A DNA stretch of 14,071 nucleotides from an uncultured Clostridia bacterium (GTDB taxonomy: Bacteria > Bacillota > Clostridia > Lachnospirales > CAG-274), in assembly GCA_947589405.1 (NCBI GenBank), contig CANQBT010000046.1, positions 1 through 14,071 of the forward strand. The letters are read 5' to 3'. Both the position numbers and the translations under genes were made by a program. The notes under the pieces were generated by a model that was given only the letters and a program-made list of their open reading frames with translations, did not search any database and had not been told where the DNA came from. This document shows, one piece after another, positions 1 through 7,883 of this stretch (positions are counted from its first letter, which is position 1; the number at the start of each line of letters is the position of its first letter).

Positions 1-603
1 GCACTTATACTTATTGCTCTCATATTCAGAATTAAAATGAAAAACTATAAGTACAAGCCCGAAGGCTCTCAGAATGTCATAGAGCTTATAATTGAGTTTA
101 TGGACAGCTTTGTAAAGTCTGCCATGACCGATAAATATGCTTATTTCGGCAACTGGTTTTTCGGTGTATTTGCTCTTATACTTGTGTCCAATCTCAGCGG
201 ACTGCTGGGCTTCAGGCCGCCGACGGCAGACCTTTGCACAACGGCCGCAATAACGCTGACCACATTCTTTTTAATTCACTTTATGGGTATATGGACAGGC
301 AAAGGAGGTTATTTCAAGGGATACCTTGAGCCTATACCTATCCTGCTCCCCATCAATATCATAAGCGAGCTGGCAACGCCTATATCACTGAGCTTCCGTC
401 TATTCGGCAACATTTTAGGCGGTATGATAATAATGGGCATGGTATATATGGCTCTGGGCAATCTGCCGAGTATACTTAAGATATTCAATATCGGTGTACC
501 CGCTGCCCTGCATGTATACTTCGATGTATTTGCCGGCTGTATTCAGACAGTAATTTTCGTTATGCTGTCAATGACATTTATTAAGGATAAGATAGCAGAC
601 TAA
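1..603 (+). CDS. atpB: ATP synthase F0 subunit a (5' partial)
   Basis: Membrane subunit a of F1Fo ATP synthase, which forms the two half-channels that carry the coupling ion to and from the c ring. The reading frame is open from base 1, and the residues before the first internal Met (ALILIALIFRIK) look like the end of a transmembrane helix, so the true start lies upstream of the window. About 200 C-terminal residues are visible. The family signature is clear: SLSFRLFGN with the essential arginine encoded at 397-399, preceded by a LEPIPILLPIN segment. Several hydrophobic helices are visible. It is the first visible gene of an ordered atpBEFHAGDC operon; atpE follows after 46 bases. Certain at family level; the N-terminus cannot be described. 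Confidence 0.96.
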   Translation, partial: ALILIALIFRIKMKNYKYKPEGSQNVIELIIEFMDSFVKSAMTDKYAYFGNWFFGVFALILVSNLSGLLGFRPPTADLCTTAAITLTTFFLIHFMGIWTGKGGYFKGYLEPIPILLPINIISELATPISLSFRLFGNILGGMIIMGMVYMALGNLPSILKIFNIGVPAALHVYFDVFAGCIQTVIFVMLSMTFIKDKIAD

Positions 604-649
604 ATTTTATCCGAATCAAATATTTTTAATCACAAGGAGGATATTTATA

Positions 650-922
650 ATGGAAGGATTAGATCCAAGAGCTTTTGTATTAGGTTGTTCTGCAATAGGC
701 GCAGGTTTAGCTATGATAGCAGGTATAGGTCCCGGTATAGGTCAGGGTTTTGCCGCAGGTAAGGGTGCCGAAGCCGTTGGACGTCAGCCCGAAGCAAGAG
801 GTACTATTACATCTACAATGCTTTTAGGCTGTGCTGTTGCCGAGTCAACAGGTATATACGGTCTTGTTGTAGCCATGATATTATTATTTGCTAACCCATT
901 AGTAGGTAAAATTGCCGGATAA
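650..922 (+). CDS. atpE: ATP synthase F0 subunit c, sodium-type
   Basis: The c subunit forms the rotating membrane ring that carries the coupling ion. The 90-residue hairpin has helix 1 with the glycine motif G25-x-G27-x-G29-x-G31, a polar loop RQPEA at 45-49, and helix 2 with the ion-carrying carboxylate E65 in AESTGIY. Q32, V63, E65, S66, T67 and Y70 are all present, at the same numbers as the sodium-binding residues known from Ilyobacter tartaricus c. This is the established signature of sodium-translocating rings, so Na+ coupling is inferred; the residues themselves are seen. AAGGAGG at 634-640 sets the ATG at 650. The gene sits between atpB and atpF as in most bacteria. Confidence 0.97.
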   Translation: MEGLDPRAFVLGCSAIGAGLAMIAGIGPGIGQGFAAGKGAEAVGRQPEARGTITSTMLLGCAVAESTGIYGLVVAMILLFANPLVGKIAG

Positions 923-965
923 TATTCAGATCGTGTAACAATTTTTACCGAAAGGAGGCAGCAAA

Positions 966-1484
966 TTGGAAGGCTATGTTATTATGCTGGATCAGCAGAC
1001 TCTTATACAGGTCGCTCTTCAGCTTATTAATACCGCCATACTCTGCTTTGCATTGTCAAAGCTTTTGTATAAGCCTGTTCTCAAATTTGTAAATGCGAGA
1101 AAGGAAAAGATAGCCGAGCAGATAGATTCTGCCGAAGCCAAGCTTTCAGAAGCAAACGCCTTAAAGGCAGAGTATGAAAACAAATTAAAGAATATTGATG
1201 CCGAAAGAACGCAGATACTTGACGAGGCAAGGACTCAGGCTAACAAGAACAGCCAGCAGATAATTGCCGAAGCCAAGACAGAGGCAGGCAATATTCACAA
1301 CAGAGCCATGACCGATATAAAGAGAGAGGAAGAGAAGGCAAAAGACCAGATCAAGAAGCAGATAATAGAGGTCTCCACTATGGTCTCAGGCAAGTTCATT
1401 GCCGCCAATATGACCGAAGAGGAGCAACAAAAGCTTGTTGATGATACAATATCTGATTTGGAGGGTGTTGAATGGCTCAATTAA
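966..1484 (+). CDS. atpF: ATP synthase F0 subunit b
   Basis: Peripheral stalk subunit b, which holds F1 still relative to subunit a. It has 172 residues: one N-terminal transmembrane helix (about residues 12-34), then a long charged alpha-helical stretch rich in Glu, Lys and Ala that should form the dimeric coiled coil. A TTG start at 966 is chosen because AGGAGG at 953-958 lies 7 bases upstream; the next in-frame ATG at 984 would be 25 bases away. Its last 13 bases overlap the start of atpH, which suggests translational coupling. Family assignment is firm from topology and operon position; the TTG start is likely but not proven. Confidence 0.93.
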   Translation: MEGYVIMLDQQTLIQVALQLINTAILCFALSKLLYKPVLKFVNARKEKIAEQIDSAEAKLSEANALKAEYENKLKNIDAERTQILDEARTQANKNSQQIIAEAKTEAGNIHNRAMTDIKREEEKAKDQIKKQIIEVSTMVSGKFIAANMTEEEQQKLVDDTISDLEGVEWLN

Positions 1485-2017
1485 TTTCCGTCAGATATGC
1501 AGCAGCTCTCTTTGAATTGGCTTTGGAAAAAGACTGTATAGATAAATACAGCGATGAAATAAAATTAATACGTGACGCTGTCACAGATGACGGCGAAATA
1601 ATGAAAATATTGGATCATCCGCAGATAAGCTCAGAGGAAAAGCTCAAAATACTTACATCTGCCTTTGAAGGCAAGGTGAGCGCTGATATTATGGGACTTA
1701 TAAACATAGTATTCAGAAAGAACAGGGAAACAGAGCTGGCGGATATTCTGAACAAATATCTGGATATGGCAGAAAAGCACAAGGGCATTGTATACGCTAC
1801 CGTAGAAAGCGCTTGTCCTCTTAAAGCAGATGCCATAGACGAGATAAAAGCAAAATTGTCTAATAAATTAAATAAGCAGGTCATTGTGGAAGCAAAGGTA
1901 GTCCCTGAGCTTATAGGCGGTATAAGGATAAGCGTAGAGGGACATGTGATAGACAGTACGATAAAGACTCAGCTTTCAGAGCTTAAAGGAAAGCTTATCG
2001 AAACAAGACTTGCGTAA
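1472..2017 (+). CDS. atpH: ATP synthase F1 subunit delta
   Basis: Delta (OSCP) joins the top of the F1 hexamer to the peripheral stalk. The 181-residue protein starts AQLISVRYAAALFELALEK, the typical N-terminal helical domain, and ends with the family's C-terminal motif (VPELIGGIRISVEGHVID, then TQLSELK near the end). Length is normal. The ATG at 1472 lies inside the end of atpF, and GGAGGG at 1460-1465 gives correct spacing. atpA begins 20 bases after its stop codon. Confidence 0.95.
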   Translation: MAQLISVRYAAALFELALEKDCIDKYSDEIKLIRDAVTDDGEIMKILDHPQISSEEKLKILTSAFEGKVSADIMGLINIVFRKNRETELADILNKYLDMAEKHKGIVYATVESACPLKADAIDEIKAKLSNKLNKQVIVEAKVVPELIGGIRISVEGHVIDSTIKTQLSELKGKLIETRLA

Positions 2018-2037
2018 AGAAGGAGTGTAACCTAAGA

Positions 2038-3543
2038 ATGAATATCAGACCTGAAGAAATTAGTTCTGTCATAAAGGAACAGATAAAGGGCTATAGCACA
2101 AAGCTTAATGTGTCTGAGGTCGGTACGGTTATACAGGTCGGCGACGGTATTGCCAGAGTTTACGGACTGGACAACGCCATGAGCGGTGAGCTTCTGGAGT
2201 TTGAAAACGGCGTAATGGGTATGGCGCAGAACCTTGAGGAGGACAACGTCGGCGTTGTTATTCTGGGTTCCGACGAGGGTATAAAGGAAGGCTCTTCCGT
2301 AAAGCTTACGGGAAAGGTGGCTTCCGTACCGGTAGGCGATGCCATGATAGGCAGGGTCGTAAACGCTTTAGGCAGCCCTATAGATGAGAAGGGTCCTATT
2401 GTGACAGACAAGACCAGACCTATAGAAAGAGTTGCCCCCGGCGTAATCACAAGAAAGGGCGTAAGCGTACCCCTTCAGACAGGTATAAAGGCCATAGACG
2501 CTATGGTCCCTATCGGTCGTGGTCAGAGAGAGCTTGTCATTGGCGACAGACAGACAGGCAAGACTGCAATATGTATAGACACTATTATAAATCAGAAGGG
2601 CAAGGATTGTCTTTGTATCTATGTTGCAATAGGTCAGAAGGCATCTACGGTTGCCCGTATAGTTAAGAGCCTTGAGGACACAGGCGCTATGGACTATACC
2701 ACAGTAGTTGCGGCAACTGCTTCAGAATCCGCTACTCTTCAATATATAGCTCCCTATGCAGGCTGTGCGATAGGAGAGGAATGGATGGAATCAGGAAAGG
2801 ACGTGCTCATAGTATACGACGATCTGTCAAAGCACGCCGTTGCCTACAGAGCAATGTCACTTCTGCTCAAAAGACCTCCGGGACGTGAGGCATATCCCGG
2901 CGATGTATTCTATCTTCATTCAAGACTGCTTGAAAGAGCCGCAAGAATAGACAAGGAATACGGCGGAGGTTCACTTACTGCCCTGCCTATAATAGAAACA
3001 CAGGCAGGCGATGTTTCTGCATATATCCCCACAAACGTAATTTCAATTACGGACGGTCAGATCTTCCTTGAGAGCGAGCTTTTCAACTCAGGCGTAAGAC
3101 CTGCCATAAATGCTGGTCTTTCAGTATCAAGAGTAGGCGGCTCCGCTCAGATAAAGGCTATGAAGAAAATAGCCGGACCTATCAGAACAGAGCTTGCTCA
3201 GTACAGAGAGCTTGAGAGCTTCTCACAGTTCGGCTCAGATCTGGACAAGGATACTCTTGACAGACTTAATCACGGCAAAATAATTGTGGAAATACTTAAG
3301 CAGCCTCAGTACAAGACACTTGAGGTAGAAAAAGAGGTCATAATACTCTATGCTGTTACGAACAAATATCTTGACGATATTGACGCAGACAGGATACTGG
3401 ACTTTGAATCAGGCTTCTTTGAGTATATGGAAAAGTACCACAATAACGTGCTTACAGGCATCAAGGAAACCAAAGAGATAAGTCCTGAGGCTGAGAAAGA
3501 GCTTAAAGAAGCTATCGAAGCCTTCAAGAAAGAATTTAAATAA
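2038..3543 (+). CDS. atpA: ATP synthase F1 subunit alpha
   Basis: Non-catalytic nucleotide-binding subunit of the alpha3beta3 hexamer. The 501-residue length is normal. The N-terminal beta-barrel domain carries VGDGIARVYGL; the central domain has the Walker A motif GDRQTGKT at residues 169-176; SVSRVGGSAQ contains the expected arginine finger at about residue 365. The C-terminal helical domain includes the AQYRELESFSQFGSDLD segment. GAAGGAG at 2019-2025 precedes the ATG by 12 bases, slightly long but the only good option, and the N-terminus MNIRPEEIS matches the family. It lies between atpH and atpG. Confidence 0.98.
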   Translation: MNIRPEEISSVIKEQIKGYSTKLNVSEVGTVIQVGDGIARVYGLDNAMSGELLEFENGVMGMAQNLEEDNVGVVILGSDEGIKEGSSVKLTGKVASVPVGDAMIGRVVNALGSPIDEKGPIVTDKTRPIERVAPGVITRKGVSVPLQTGIKAIDAMVPIGRGQRELVIGDRQTGKTAICIDTIINQKGKDCLCIYVAIGQKASTVARIVKSLEDTGAMDYTTVVAATASESATLQYIAPYAGCAIGEEWMESGKDVLIVYDDLSKHAVAYRAMSLLLKRPPGREAYPGDVFYLHSRLLERAARIDKEYGGGSLTALPIIETQAGDVSAYIPTNVISITDGQIFLESELFNSGVRPAINAGLSVSRVGGSAQIKAMKKIAGPIRTELAQYRELESFSQFGSDLDKDTLDRLNHGKIIVEILKQPQYKTLEVEKEVIILYAVTNKYLDDIDADRILDFESGFFEYMEKYHNNVLTGIKETKEISPEAEKELKEAIEAFKKEFK

Positions 3544-3559
3544 ATAGTGAGGTGATATT

Positions 3560-4417
3560 ATGGCATCAATGCGTGATATAAAGCGCAGGATCAAAAGTGT
3601 CAATAGCACCCAGCAGATAACAAAGGCCATGAACCTTGTAGCCAGCTCCAAGCTGACTAAGGCTAAGAACCGCTTTACCGATACAAAGCCCTTCTTCCAG
3701 GCTACACGCAATGTAATAGCCGATGTGGTAAAGGGAAGCAAGGGTATCTCCAATGAATTTATGGAGGAAAGAGAGGTAAAGAATAGCCTAATAGTGGTAA
3801 TTACAGGCGACAGAGGTCTTTGCGGCGGCTATAATGCCAATGTATGCAAGGAAGCATACGCTCTCTCAAAGGGAAAGAACGCTTCCTTTATAACAGTAGG
3901 CAGCAAGGCAAGAGAATTTTTCAGCCACAAGAAATGCAATATCGTCACTTCCTACAGGGATATGTCGGAAAAGCCCGACTATTCCGATGCATACATTTTA
4001 GGCAGTAAGGTAATTGATATGTATACAAAGGGTGAGGCAGACGAAATATACTTGGTATACACAAGGTTCATTTCCACTCTTACAAATGAGCCTGAGCATA
4101 TCAAGCTGCTGCCCCTTGACCCTAAGGATTTTGAAGGCAGTAACGCTCCCCACAGCTCTACACTTACGATATATGAGCCTGATGAGGAGTCTGTACTGGA
4201 ATATGTTATTCCCAAGTATGTGAACACCGTTATTTTCGGCGCTATGATAGAATCGGCAGTATGCGAGCTTAGCTCACGTATGACAGCTATGGACTCCGCT
4301 ACCGAAAACGCAAGCGAAATGATAGCCCATCTCAACCTTGTGTACAACAGAGTACGTCAGGGCGCTATCACTCAGGAGATAACCGAAATAGTAAGCGGCA
4401 GCAATGCTTTGGAATAG
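3560..4417 (+). CDS. atpG: ATP synthase F1 subunit gamma
   Basis: Central rotor shaft that couples c-ring rotation to conformational change in the beta subunits. The 285-residue protein has the N-terminal helix MASMRDIKRRIKSVNSTQQI, a Rossmann-like middle with GDRGLCGGYN near residue 90, and the conserved C-terminal helix (SRMTAMDSATENA, then RVRQGAITQEITEIV). Both termini pack as the coiled coil inside the hexamer. GAGGTGAT at 3549-3556 places the ATG at 3560. The 16-base gaps on either side fit one transcript. Confidence 0.97.
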   Translation: MASMRDIKRRIKSVNSTQQITKAMNLVASSKLTKAKNRFTDTKPFFQATRNVIADVVKGSKGISNEFMEEREVKNSLIVVITGDRGLCGGYNANVCKEAYALSKGKNASFITVGSKAREFFSHKKCNIVTSYRDMSEKPDYSDAYILGSKVIDMYTKGEADEIYLVYTRFISTLTNEPEHIKLLPLDPKDFEGSNAPHSSTLTIYEPDEESVLEYVIPKYVNTVIFGAMIESAVCELSSRMTAMDSATENASEMIAHLNLVYNRVRQGAITQEITEIVSGSNALE

Positions 4418-4433
4418 GAATAGGAGTGAAAAA

Positions 4434-5834
4434 ATGGCAGAAAAGAATGTCGGCAGGATAATCCAGATTATCGGTGCCGTATTGGATATTAAATTTTCCG
4501 GTGAAAACCTGCCGGCTCTTAATAACGCAATAGAGATACAGCTCGGCGACAGAAAAATTGTTGCCGAAGTTGCTCAGCATCTTGGAGATGATGTTGTAAA
4601 GTGTATTGCAATGAGTTCTACAGACGGTCTTAAAAGAGGTATGGAGGCCGTTGATACAGGTGCGCCTATAAGCGTGCCCGTAGGCAATGAGACACTAGGA
4701 AGAATGTTTAATGTAACAGGCGACCCTATCGATGGCAAGGAAGCTCCTGTTACAGAGGAAAGATGGTCTATACACAGAGAAGCCCCAAGCTTCTCAGAGC
4801 AGAACAACTCTGCCGAGATACTGGAAACAGGCATAAAGGCCATCGACCTTCTCTGCCCTTATTCTAAGGGTGGTAAGATAGGTCTTTTCGGCGGTGCAGG
4901 CGTTGGCAAGACAGTCCTTATTATGGAGCTTATTACCAACATAGCTACCGAGCATCAGGGCTACTCCGTATTCAGCGGTGTAGGCGAGAGAACAAGAGAG
5001 GGTAACGACCTCTACTACGAGATGCAGGAATCAGGCGTTTTGAAGCAGACTGCTCTTGTATTCGGTCAGATGAACGAGCCTCCCGGAGCAAGAATGAGGA
5101 TCGCTCTTACGGGTCTTACAATGGCTGAGTACTTCAGAGATAAGGCTAAGCAGGACGTGCTTCTGTTTATCGACAATATATTCAGATTCGTACAGGCAGG
5201 CTCAGAGGTTTCAGCACTTCTGGGACGTATGCCTTCAGCCGTAGGCTATCAGCCTACATTGGCTACAGAGCTGGGCGCTCTTCAGGAGAGGATAACTTCC
5301 ACAAAGAACGGTTCCATCACATCTGTTCAGGCTGTATACGTTCCTGCCGATGACCTTACAGACCCTGCTCCCGCTACTACATTTGCTCACCTTGACGCAA
5401 CTACCGTTTTGTCAAGAGCAATAGTTGAGCTTGGTATATACCCTGCTATAGATCCCCTTGAATCCACTTCAAGAATACTGGATCCACAGGTGGTAGGCGA
5501 AGAGCACTATTCAGTAGCAAGACAGGTACAGGCTATACTTCAGAAGTACAAGGAATTGCAGGATATAATCGCTATTCTTGGTATGGATGAGCTTTCTGAG
5601 GACGACAAGATAGTCGTAAACAGAGCCAGAAAGATACAGAGATTCTTATCTCAGCCCTTCCATGTTGCTGAGAACTTCACAGGCTTTCCGGGACAGTATG
5701 TTCCCATTGCAGATACTGTAAGAGGCTTCAAGGAAATACTTGAGGGCAAGCACGACGATATTCCCGAAGGCTATTTCCTTAACTCAGGAAAGATAGAGGA
5801 CGTTGTGGAAAAATATCGCAATGCCAATAAATAA
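4434..5834 (+). CDS. atpD: ATP synthase F1 subunit beta
   Basis: Catalytic subunit that makes ATP from ADP and phosphate. From the chosen start it is 466 residues, the usual size. Walker A GGAGVGKT is at residues 153-160, the catalytic Glu lies in GVGERTREGND at about residue 185, the Walker B region is LLFIDNIFRFVQAG, and the DELSEDD loop of the C-terminal domain is present. An in-frame ATG at 4404 would add ten residues and overlap atpG. The ATG at 4434 is preferred because AGGAG at 4422-4426 is 7 bases away and MAEKNVGRI matches family N-termini. Confidence 0.98.
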   Translation: MAEKNVGRIIQIIGAVLDIKFSGENLPALNNAIEIQLGDRKIVAEVAQHLGDDVVKCIAMSSTDGLKRGMEAVDTGAPISVPVGNETLGRMFNVTGDPIDGKEAPVTEERWSIHREAPSFSEQNNSAEILETGIKAIDLLCPYSKGGKIGLFGGAGVGKTVLIMELITNIATEHQGYSVFSGVGERTREGNDLYYEMQESGVLKQTALVFGQMNEPPGARMRIALTGLTMAEYFRDKAKQDVLLFIDNIFRFVQAGSEVSALLGRMPSAVGYQPTLATELGALQERITSTKNGSITSVQAVYVPADDLTDPAPATTFAHLDATTVLSRAIVELGIYPAIDPLESTSRILDPQVVGEEHYSVARQVQAILQKYKELQDIIAILGMDELSEDDKIVVNRARKIQRFLSQPFHVAENFTGFPGQYVPIADTVRGFKEILEGKHDDIPEGYFLNSGKIEDVVEKYRNANK

Positions 5835-5848
5835 TAAGGAGGGATATT

Positions 5849-6247
5849 ATGGCTAAACTATCCCTTAAAATTATTACTCCCGAAAGACATATGTTTGAAG
5901 GGGAGGTAGACATGGTCATTATGAGGACCACAAGCGGCGATGTAGGTATACTGCACGGTCATCAGCCTCTTGTTACAGTACTGGACTACGGCGTTCTCAC
6001 TCTTAAAAACGAAGGCGAAGAGGATAAAAAGGCAGCCCTTTTAGGCGGATTTGCCGAAGTCAATGAAAAGGGTATGTCCATACTTACCGACGCTGCCGAA
6101 TGGTCAGATGAAATAGACGTGGTAAGAGCTCAGAAGGCTAAGGAAAGAGCCGAAGCAAGACTTAAGAACATAGACAGCAACGTAGATGTTATGAGAGCCG
6201 AGCTGGCACTTAAGAGAGCTTTGGTCAGAATAGGACTTAAAGGATAA
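5849..6247 (+). CDS. atpC: ATP synthase F1 subunit epsilon
   Basis: Epsilon binds gamma and the c ring and restrains wasteful ATP hydrolysis. The 132 residues show the N-terminal beta-sandwich (LKIITPERHMFEGEVDMV, GDVGILHGHQPLVT, GGFAEV) in about the first 85 residues, then a two-helix C-terminal domain of normal length. AAGGAGGG at 5836-5843 fixes the start. It is the last gene of the atp operon; a hairpin terminator begins 5 bases after its stop. Confidence 0.97.
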   Translation: MAKLSLKIITPERHMFEGEVDMVIMRTTSGDVGILHGHQPLVTVLDYGVLTLKNEGEEDKKAALLGGFAEVNEKGMSILTDAAEWSDEIDVVRAQKAKERAEARLKNIDSNVDVMRAELALKRALVRIGLKG

Positions 6248-6252
6248 GTGAT

Positions 6253-6282
6253 AAAAAGGTATCGTCAAGGCGGTACCTTTTT
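6253..6282. terminator. Hairpin terminator after atpC
   Basis: A 12-bp stem (6253-6264 with 6271-6282, one T-G wobble) closes a 6-base loop. The stem starts with five As and ends with five Ts, so it can act in either direction. It ends the atp operon, but the next gene starts 20 bases later with no room for a promoter, so partial read-through is likely. Confidence 0.82.
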
Positions 6283-6302
6283 ATAAATACGGAGGTATAA
6301 AT

Positions 6303-6662
6303 ATGACAAATGAAACAAAAGCATATGTAAAGGAAAAGGCAAAGGAGCTTATGGCTGCATATTCATGCTGTGCGGAAGCAAAGGCAGCGGCTCAGCAATG
6401 GCTTGACGCTGTTGATACAGAAAAGGAAGCCGAAGCTACTAAGGCTTTTATTGCAGAGCTGGAGGAGGATATTACTACCATAGACGATTTTATTGCTTTG
6501 ACCGATTCAGATATGGGCAAAAAGATATTTGGCGAAGAAACTGCCAAAAAGATGAATGCTCACGGTATAGAAATAAAGGCAAAGGGCGCAAAGTACTGCG
6601 ACTGTCCCGCATGCGCTGCGGCAGAAGCAATACTTGATAAAAAGGAAGATTTGATAGGCTGA
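6303..6662 (+). CDS. Small acidic helical protein with CxCxxC motif
   Basis: Real gene by GGAGG at 6291-6295, normal codon use and its own terminator. The 119 residues look almost wholly alpha-helical and rich in Ala, Glu and Lys. Five cysteines stand out: C22-C23 near the N-terminus and C99-x-C101-x-x-C104 (YCDCPAC) near the C-terminus, which could bind a metal or form redox pairs. From memory, close relatives in Firmicutes are often labelled 'molecular chaperone Hsp90'; nothing here resembles the Hsp90 ATPase, so that label appears to be a propagated error. No signal peptide or membrane segment. It follows atpC without a visible promoter, so it probably depends on read-through. Function unknown. 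Confidence 0.8.
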   Translation: MTNETKAYVKEKAKELMAAYSCCAEAKAAAQQWLDAVDTEKEAEATKAFIAELEEDITTIDDFIALTDSDMGKKIFGEETAKKMNAHGIEIKAKGAKYCDCPACAAAEAILDKKEDLIG

Positions 6663-6663
6663 T

Positions 6664-6715
6664 AAAAAGGTCTGCGGGAATGCCAAAACAAAGGGCGCTT
6701 ACCGCAGCCTTTTTT
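6664..6715 (+). terminator. Terminator after the CxCxxC protein
   Basis: CTGCGG at 6672-6677 pairs with CCGCAG at 6702-6707, and the stem continues as AAAAAGG with CCTTTTT past a single bulged T at 6671. A run of six Ts (6710-6715) follows the GC-rich stem. The loop is 24 bases. It starts right after the stop codon at 6660-6662. Confidence 0.75.
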
Positions 6716-6781
6716 GCTTTGCCCGTCTGCCCTATCGGCATATCGGAATATTATAATATGCAATTTCATTTATAAAATTGT

Positions 6782-6810
6782 TAGACTTGACAGCTTATAT
6801 GTGATATAAT
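6782..6810 (+). promoter_or_regulatory. Extended -10 promoter
   Basis: A perfect TATAAT at 6805-6810 is preceded by TGA (6802-6804), making an extended -10. TAGACT at 6782-6787 is a 4/6 match to the -35 box at a 17-base spacing. An overlapping TTGACA at 6787-6792 would be only 12 bases from this -10. It would start transcription about 45 bases before the Nif11-like gene. Confidence 0.7.
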
Positions 6811-6861
6811 AAATATATACGGCATATAGCTATTTTACATAAACAAAACGGAGGAATATAT

Positions 6862-7137
6862 ATGAATATAAACGATACTCTTGACGCTCTTTTAAAAGCT
6901 GCGTTAAATAACGACAGTCTGAGAAAAGCCCTTCTGGCTACCGAAAACAGCAAGGACCCTATGGCGGATTTTTGTGATATTGCGGAGAAGGCAGGCTTTC
7001 ATATAGATCTGGGGGAATTTTTTGCCCTTAATGAAACTATGTGCAACAATCTTCTCAAAAGCACAAACGGCGGCGCCACATATCCCATAGACGACTGGGG
7101 CGACGCCTACGGACAGTTTATATCATCACTTAAATAA
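6862..7137 (+). CDS. Nif11-like small protein, possible peptide precursor
   Basis: Start fixed by GGAGG at 6850-6854 and a strong upstream promoter. The 91 residues have a helical N-terminal part; residues about 6-55 (LDALLKAAL, then DPMADFCDIAEKAGFHIDLGEFF split by a short loop) resemble the Nif11-type leader pattern of helix, DP-x-x-x-F-C-x-x-A-x-x-x-G-[FY]. A Gly-Gly pair at 70-71 is followed by a 20-residue aromatic, acidic tail (ATYPIDDWGDAYGQFISSLK). Nif11 leaders of modified peptides often end in GG, but no modification enzyme, peptidase or transporter lies nearby, and the tail lacks Cys, so this may be a stand-alone protein. rsmG follows 13 bases after its stop, implying co-transcription. 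Resemblance is from reading only. Confidence 0.68.
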   Translation: MNINDTLDALLKAALNNDSLRKALLATENSKDPMADFCDIAEKAGFHIDLGEFFALNETMCNNLLKSTNGGATYPIDDWGDAYGQFISSLK

Positions 7138-7150
7138 GGAAACGATACAG

Positions 7151-7855
7151 ATGAAGGAATTTGTAAGGGAATATTTTGAAAAAATAAATATCCCAATAGA
7201 CGAAAAACAGGCAAAAGGATTTGAAAAATACGGGGATATGCTTATCGAATGGAATACGGTAATGAATCTCACAGGCATAACGGATAAACGTGAAATAGTT
7301 ATAAAACACTTTGCCGACAGCGTAATGCCCCTTAAATATTTTGATTTTAAAGGAAAAAGCGTAATAGATATAGGAACAGGCGCAGGCTTTCCCGGACTCC
7401 CCATTAAAATAGCAGAGCCTGATACGGACATGACGCTTATGGACTCTCTTCTCAAGCGCATAAATTTCCTGAATGCCGTCTGTGATAATATCGACATAGA
7501 AGCCAAGTGCATACATGGCAGAGCAGAAGAGCTGGGACAGGATAAAAATCACAGAGAAAAATATGATATTGCTGTGTCAAGAGCAGTTGCCCCACTTAAT
7601 GTTCTTATGGAATACGCAATGCCCTTTATAAAAAAAGGCGGTATTTTCCTTGCTTTGAAGGGTCCCGGCATACATGACGAAATAGAGCGTTCACACAACG
7701 CCTGTACTGAGCTTGGGGGAAGCATGGTTGATATTAAGCTTGTAGAGCTTCCCGATACGGATCTGCATCATTGTATAGTCGCATTTGAAAAAACAGACGA
7801 TACCCCCGAAAAATACCCCAGAAGGAGCAAAAAAATAGAAAGGACTCCTTTGTGA
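7151..7855 (+). CDS. rsmG: 16S rRNA (guanine-N7)-methyltransferase
   Basis: RsmG (GidB) methylates N7 of a conserved guanine in the 530 loop of 16S rRNA, using S-adenosylmethionine. The 234 residues show the family N-terminus (LIEWNTVMNLTGI at 31-43), the SAM-binding motif VIDIGTGAGFPGLPIKI from residue 71, the AVSRAVAPL segment, FLALKGP and the basic C-terminal tail YPRRSKKIERTPL. The ribosome site is modest (AAGGAAA at 7136-7142, 8 bases before the ATG), with the stop of the upstream gene overlapping it, which suggests coupling. rsmG is often beside mnmG; that neighbour is absent here. Confidence 0.95.
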   Translation: MKEFVREYFEKINIPIDEKQAKGFEKYGDMLIEWNTVMNLTGITDKREIVIKHFADSVMPLKYFDFKGKSVIDIGTGAGFPGLPIKIAEPDTDMTLMDSLLKRINFLNAVCDNIDIEAKCIHGRAEELGQDKNHREKYDIAVSRAVAPLNVLMEYAMPFIKKGGIFLALKGPGIHDEIERSHNACTELGGSMVDIKLVELPDTDLHHCIVAFEKTDDTPEKYPRRSKKIERTPL

Positions 7856-7883
7856 CAACAGATATGATAAGGAAGGAAACGAT

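Noticed and set aside
4404..4433. Upstream ATG that would lengthen AtpD by ten residues
   Set aside because: It lies inside atpG and ahead of the ribosome site at 4422-4426; the ATG at 4434 gives the family's usual N-terminus.
6303..6662. Hsp90 chaperone identity
   Set aside because: At 119 residues with no GHKL ATPase motifs, it cannot be Hsp90 despite the label I recall for relatives.
6787..6810. Consensus TTGACA paired with the TATAAT before the Nif11-like gene
   Set aside because: The gap is only 12 bases; the 17-base partner TAGACT with an extended -10 is the better reading.
7126..7552. Two minus-strand open frames opposite rsmG
   Set aside because: RsmG on the plus strand is unmistakable; these are shadows without start signals.
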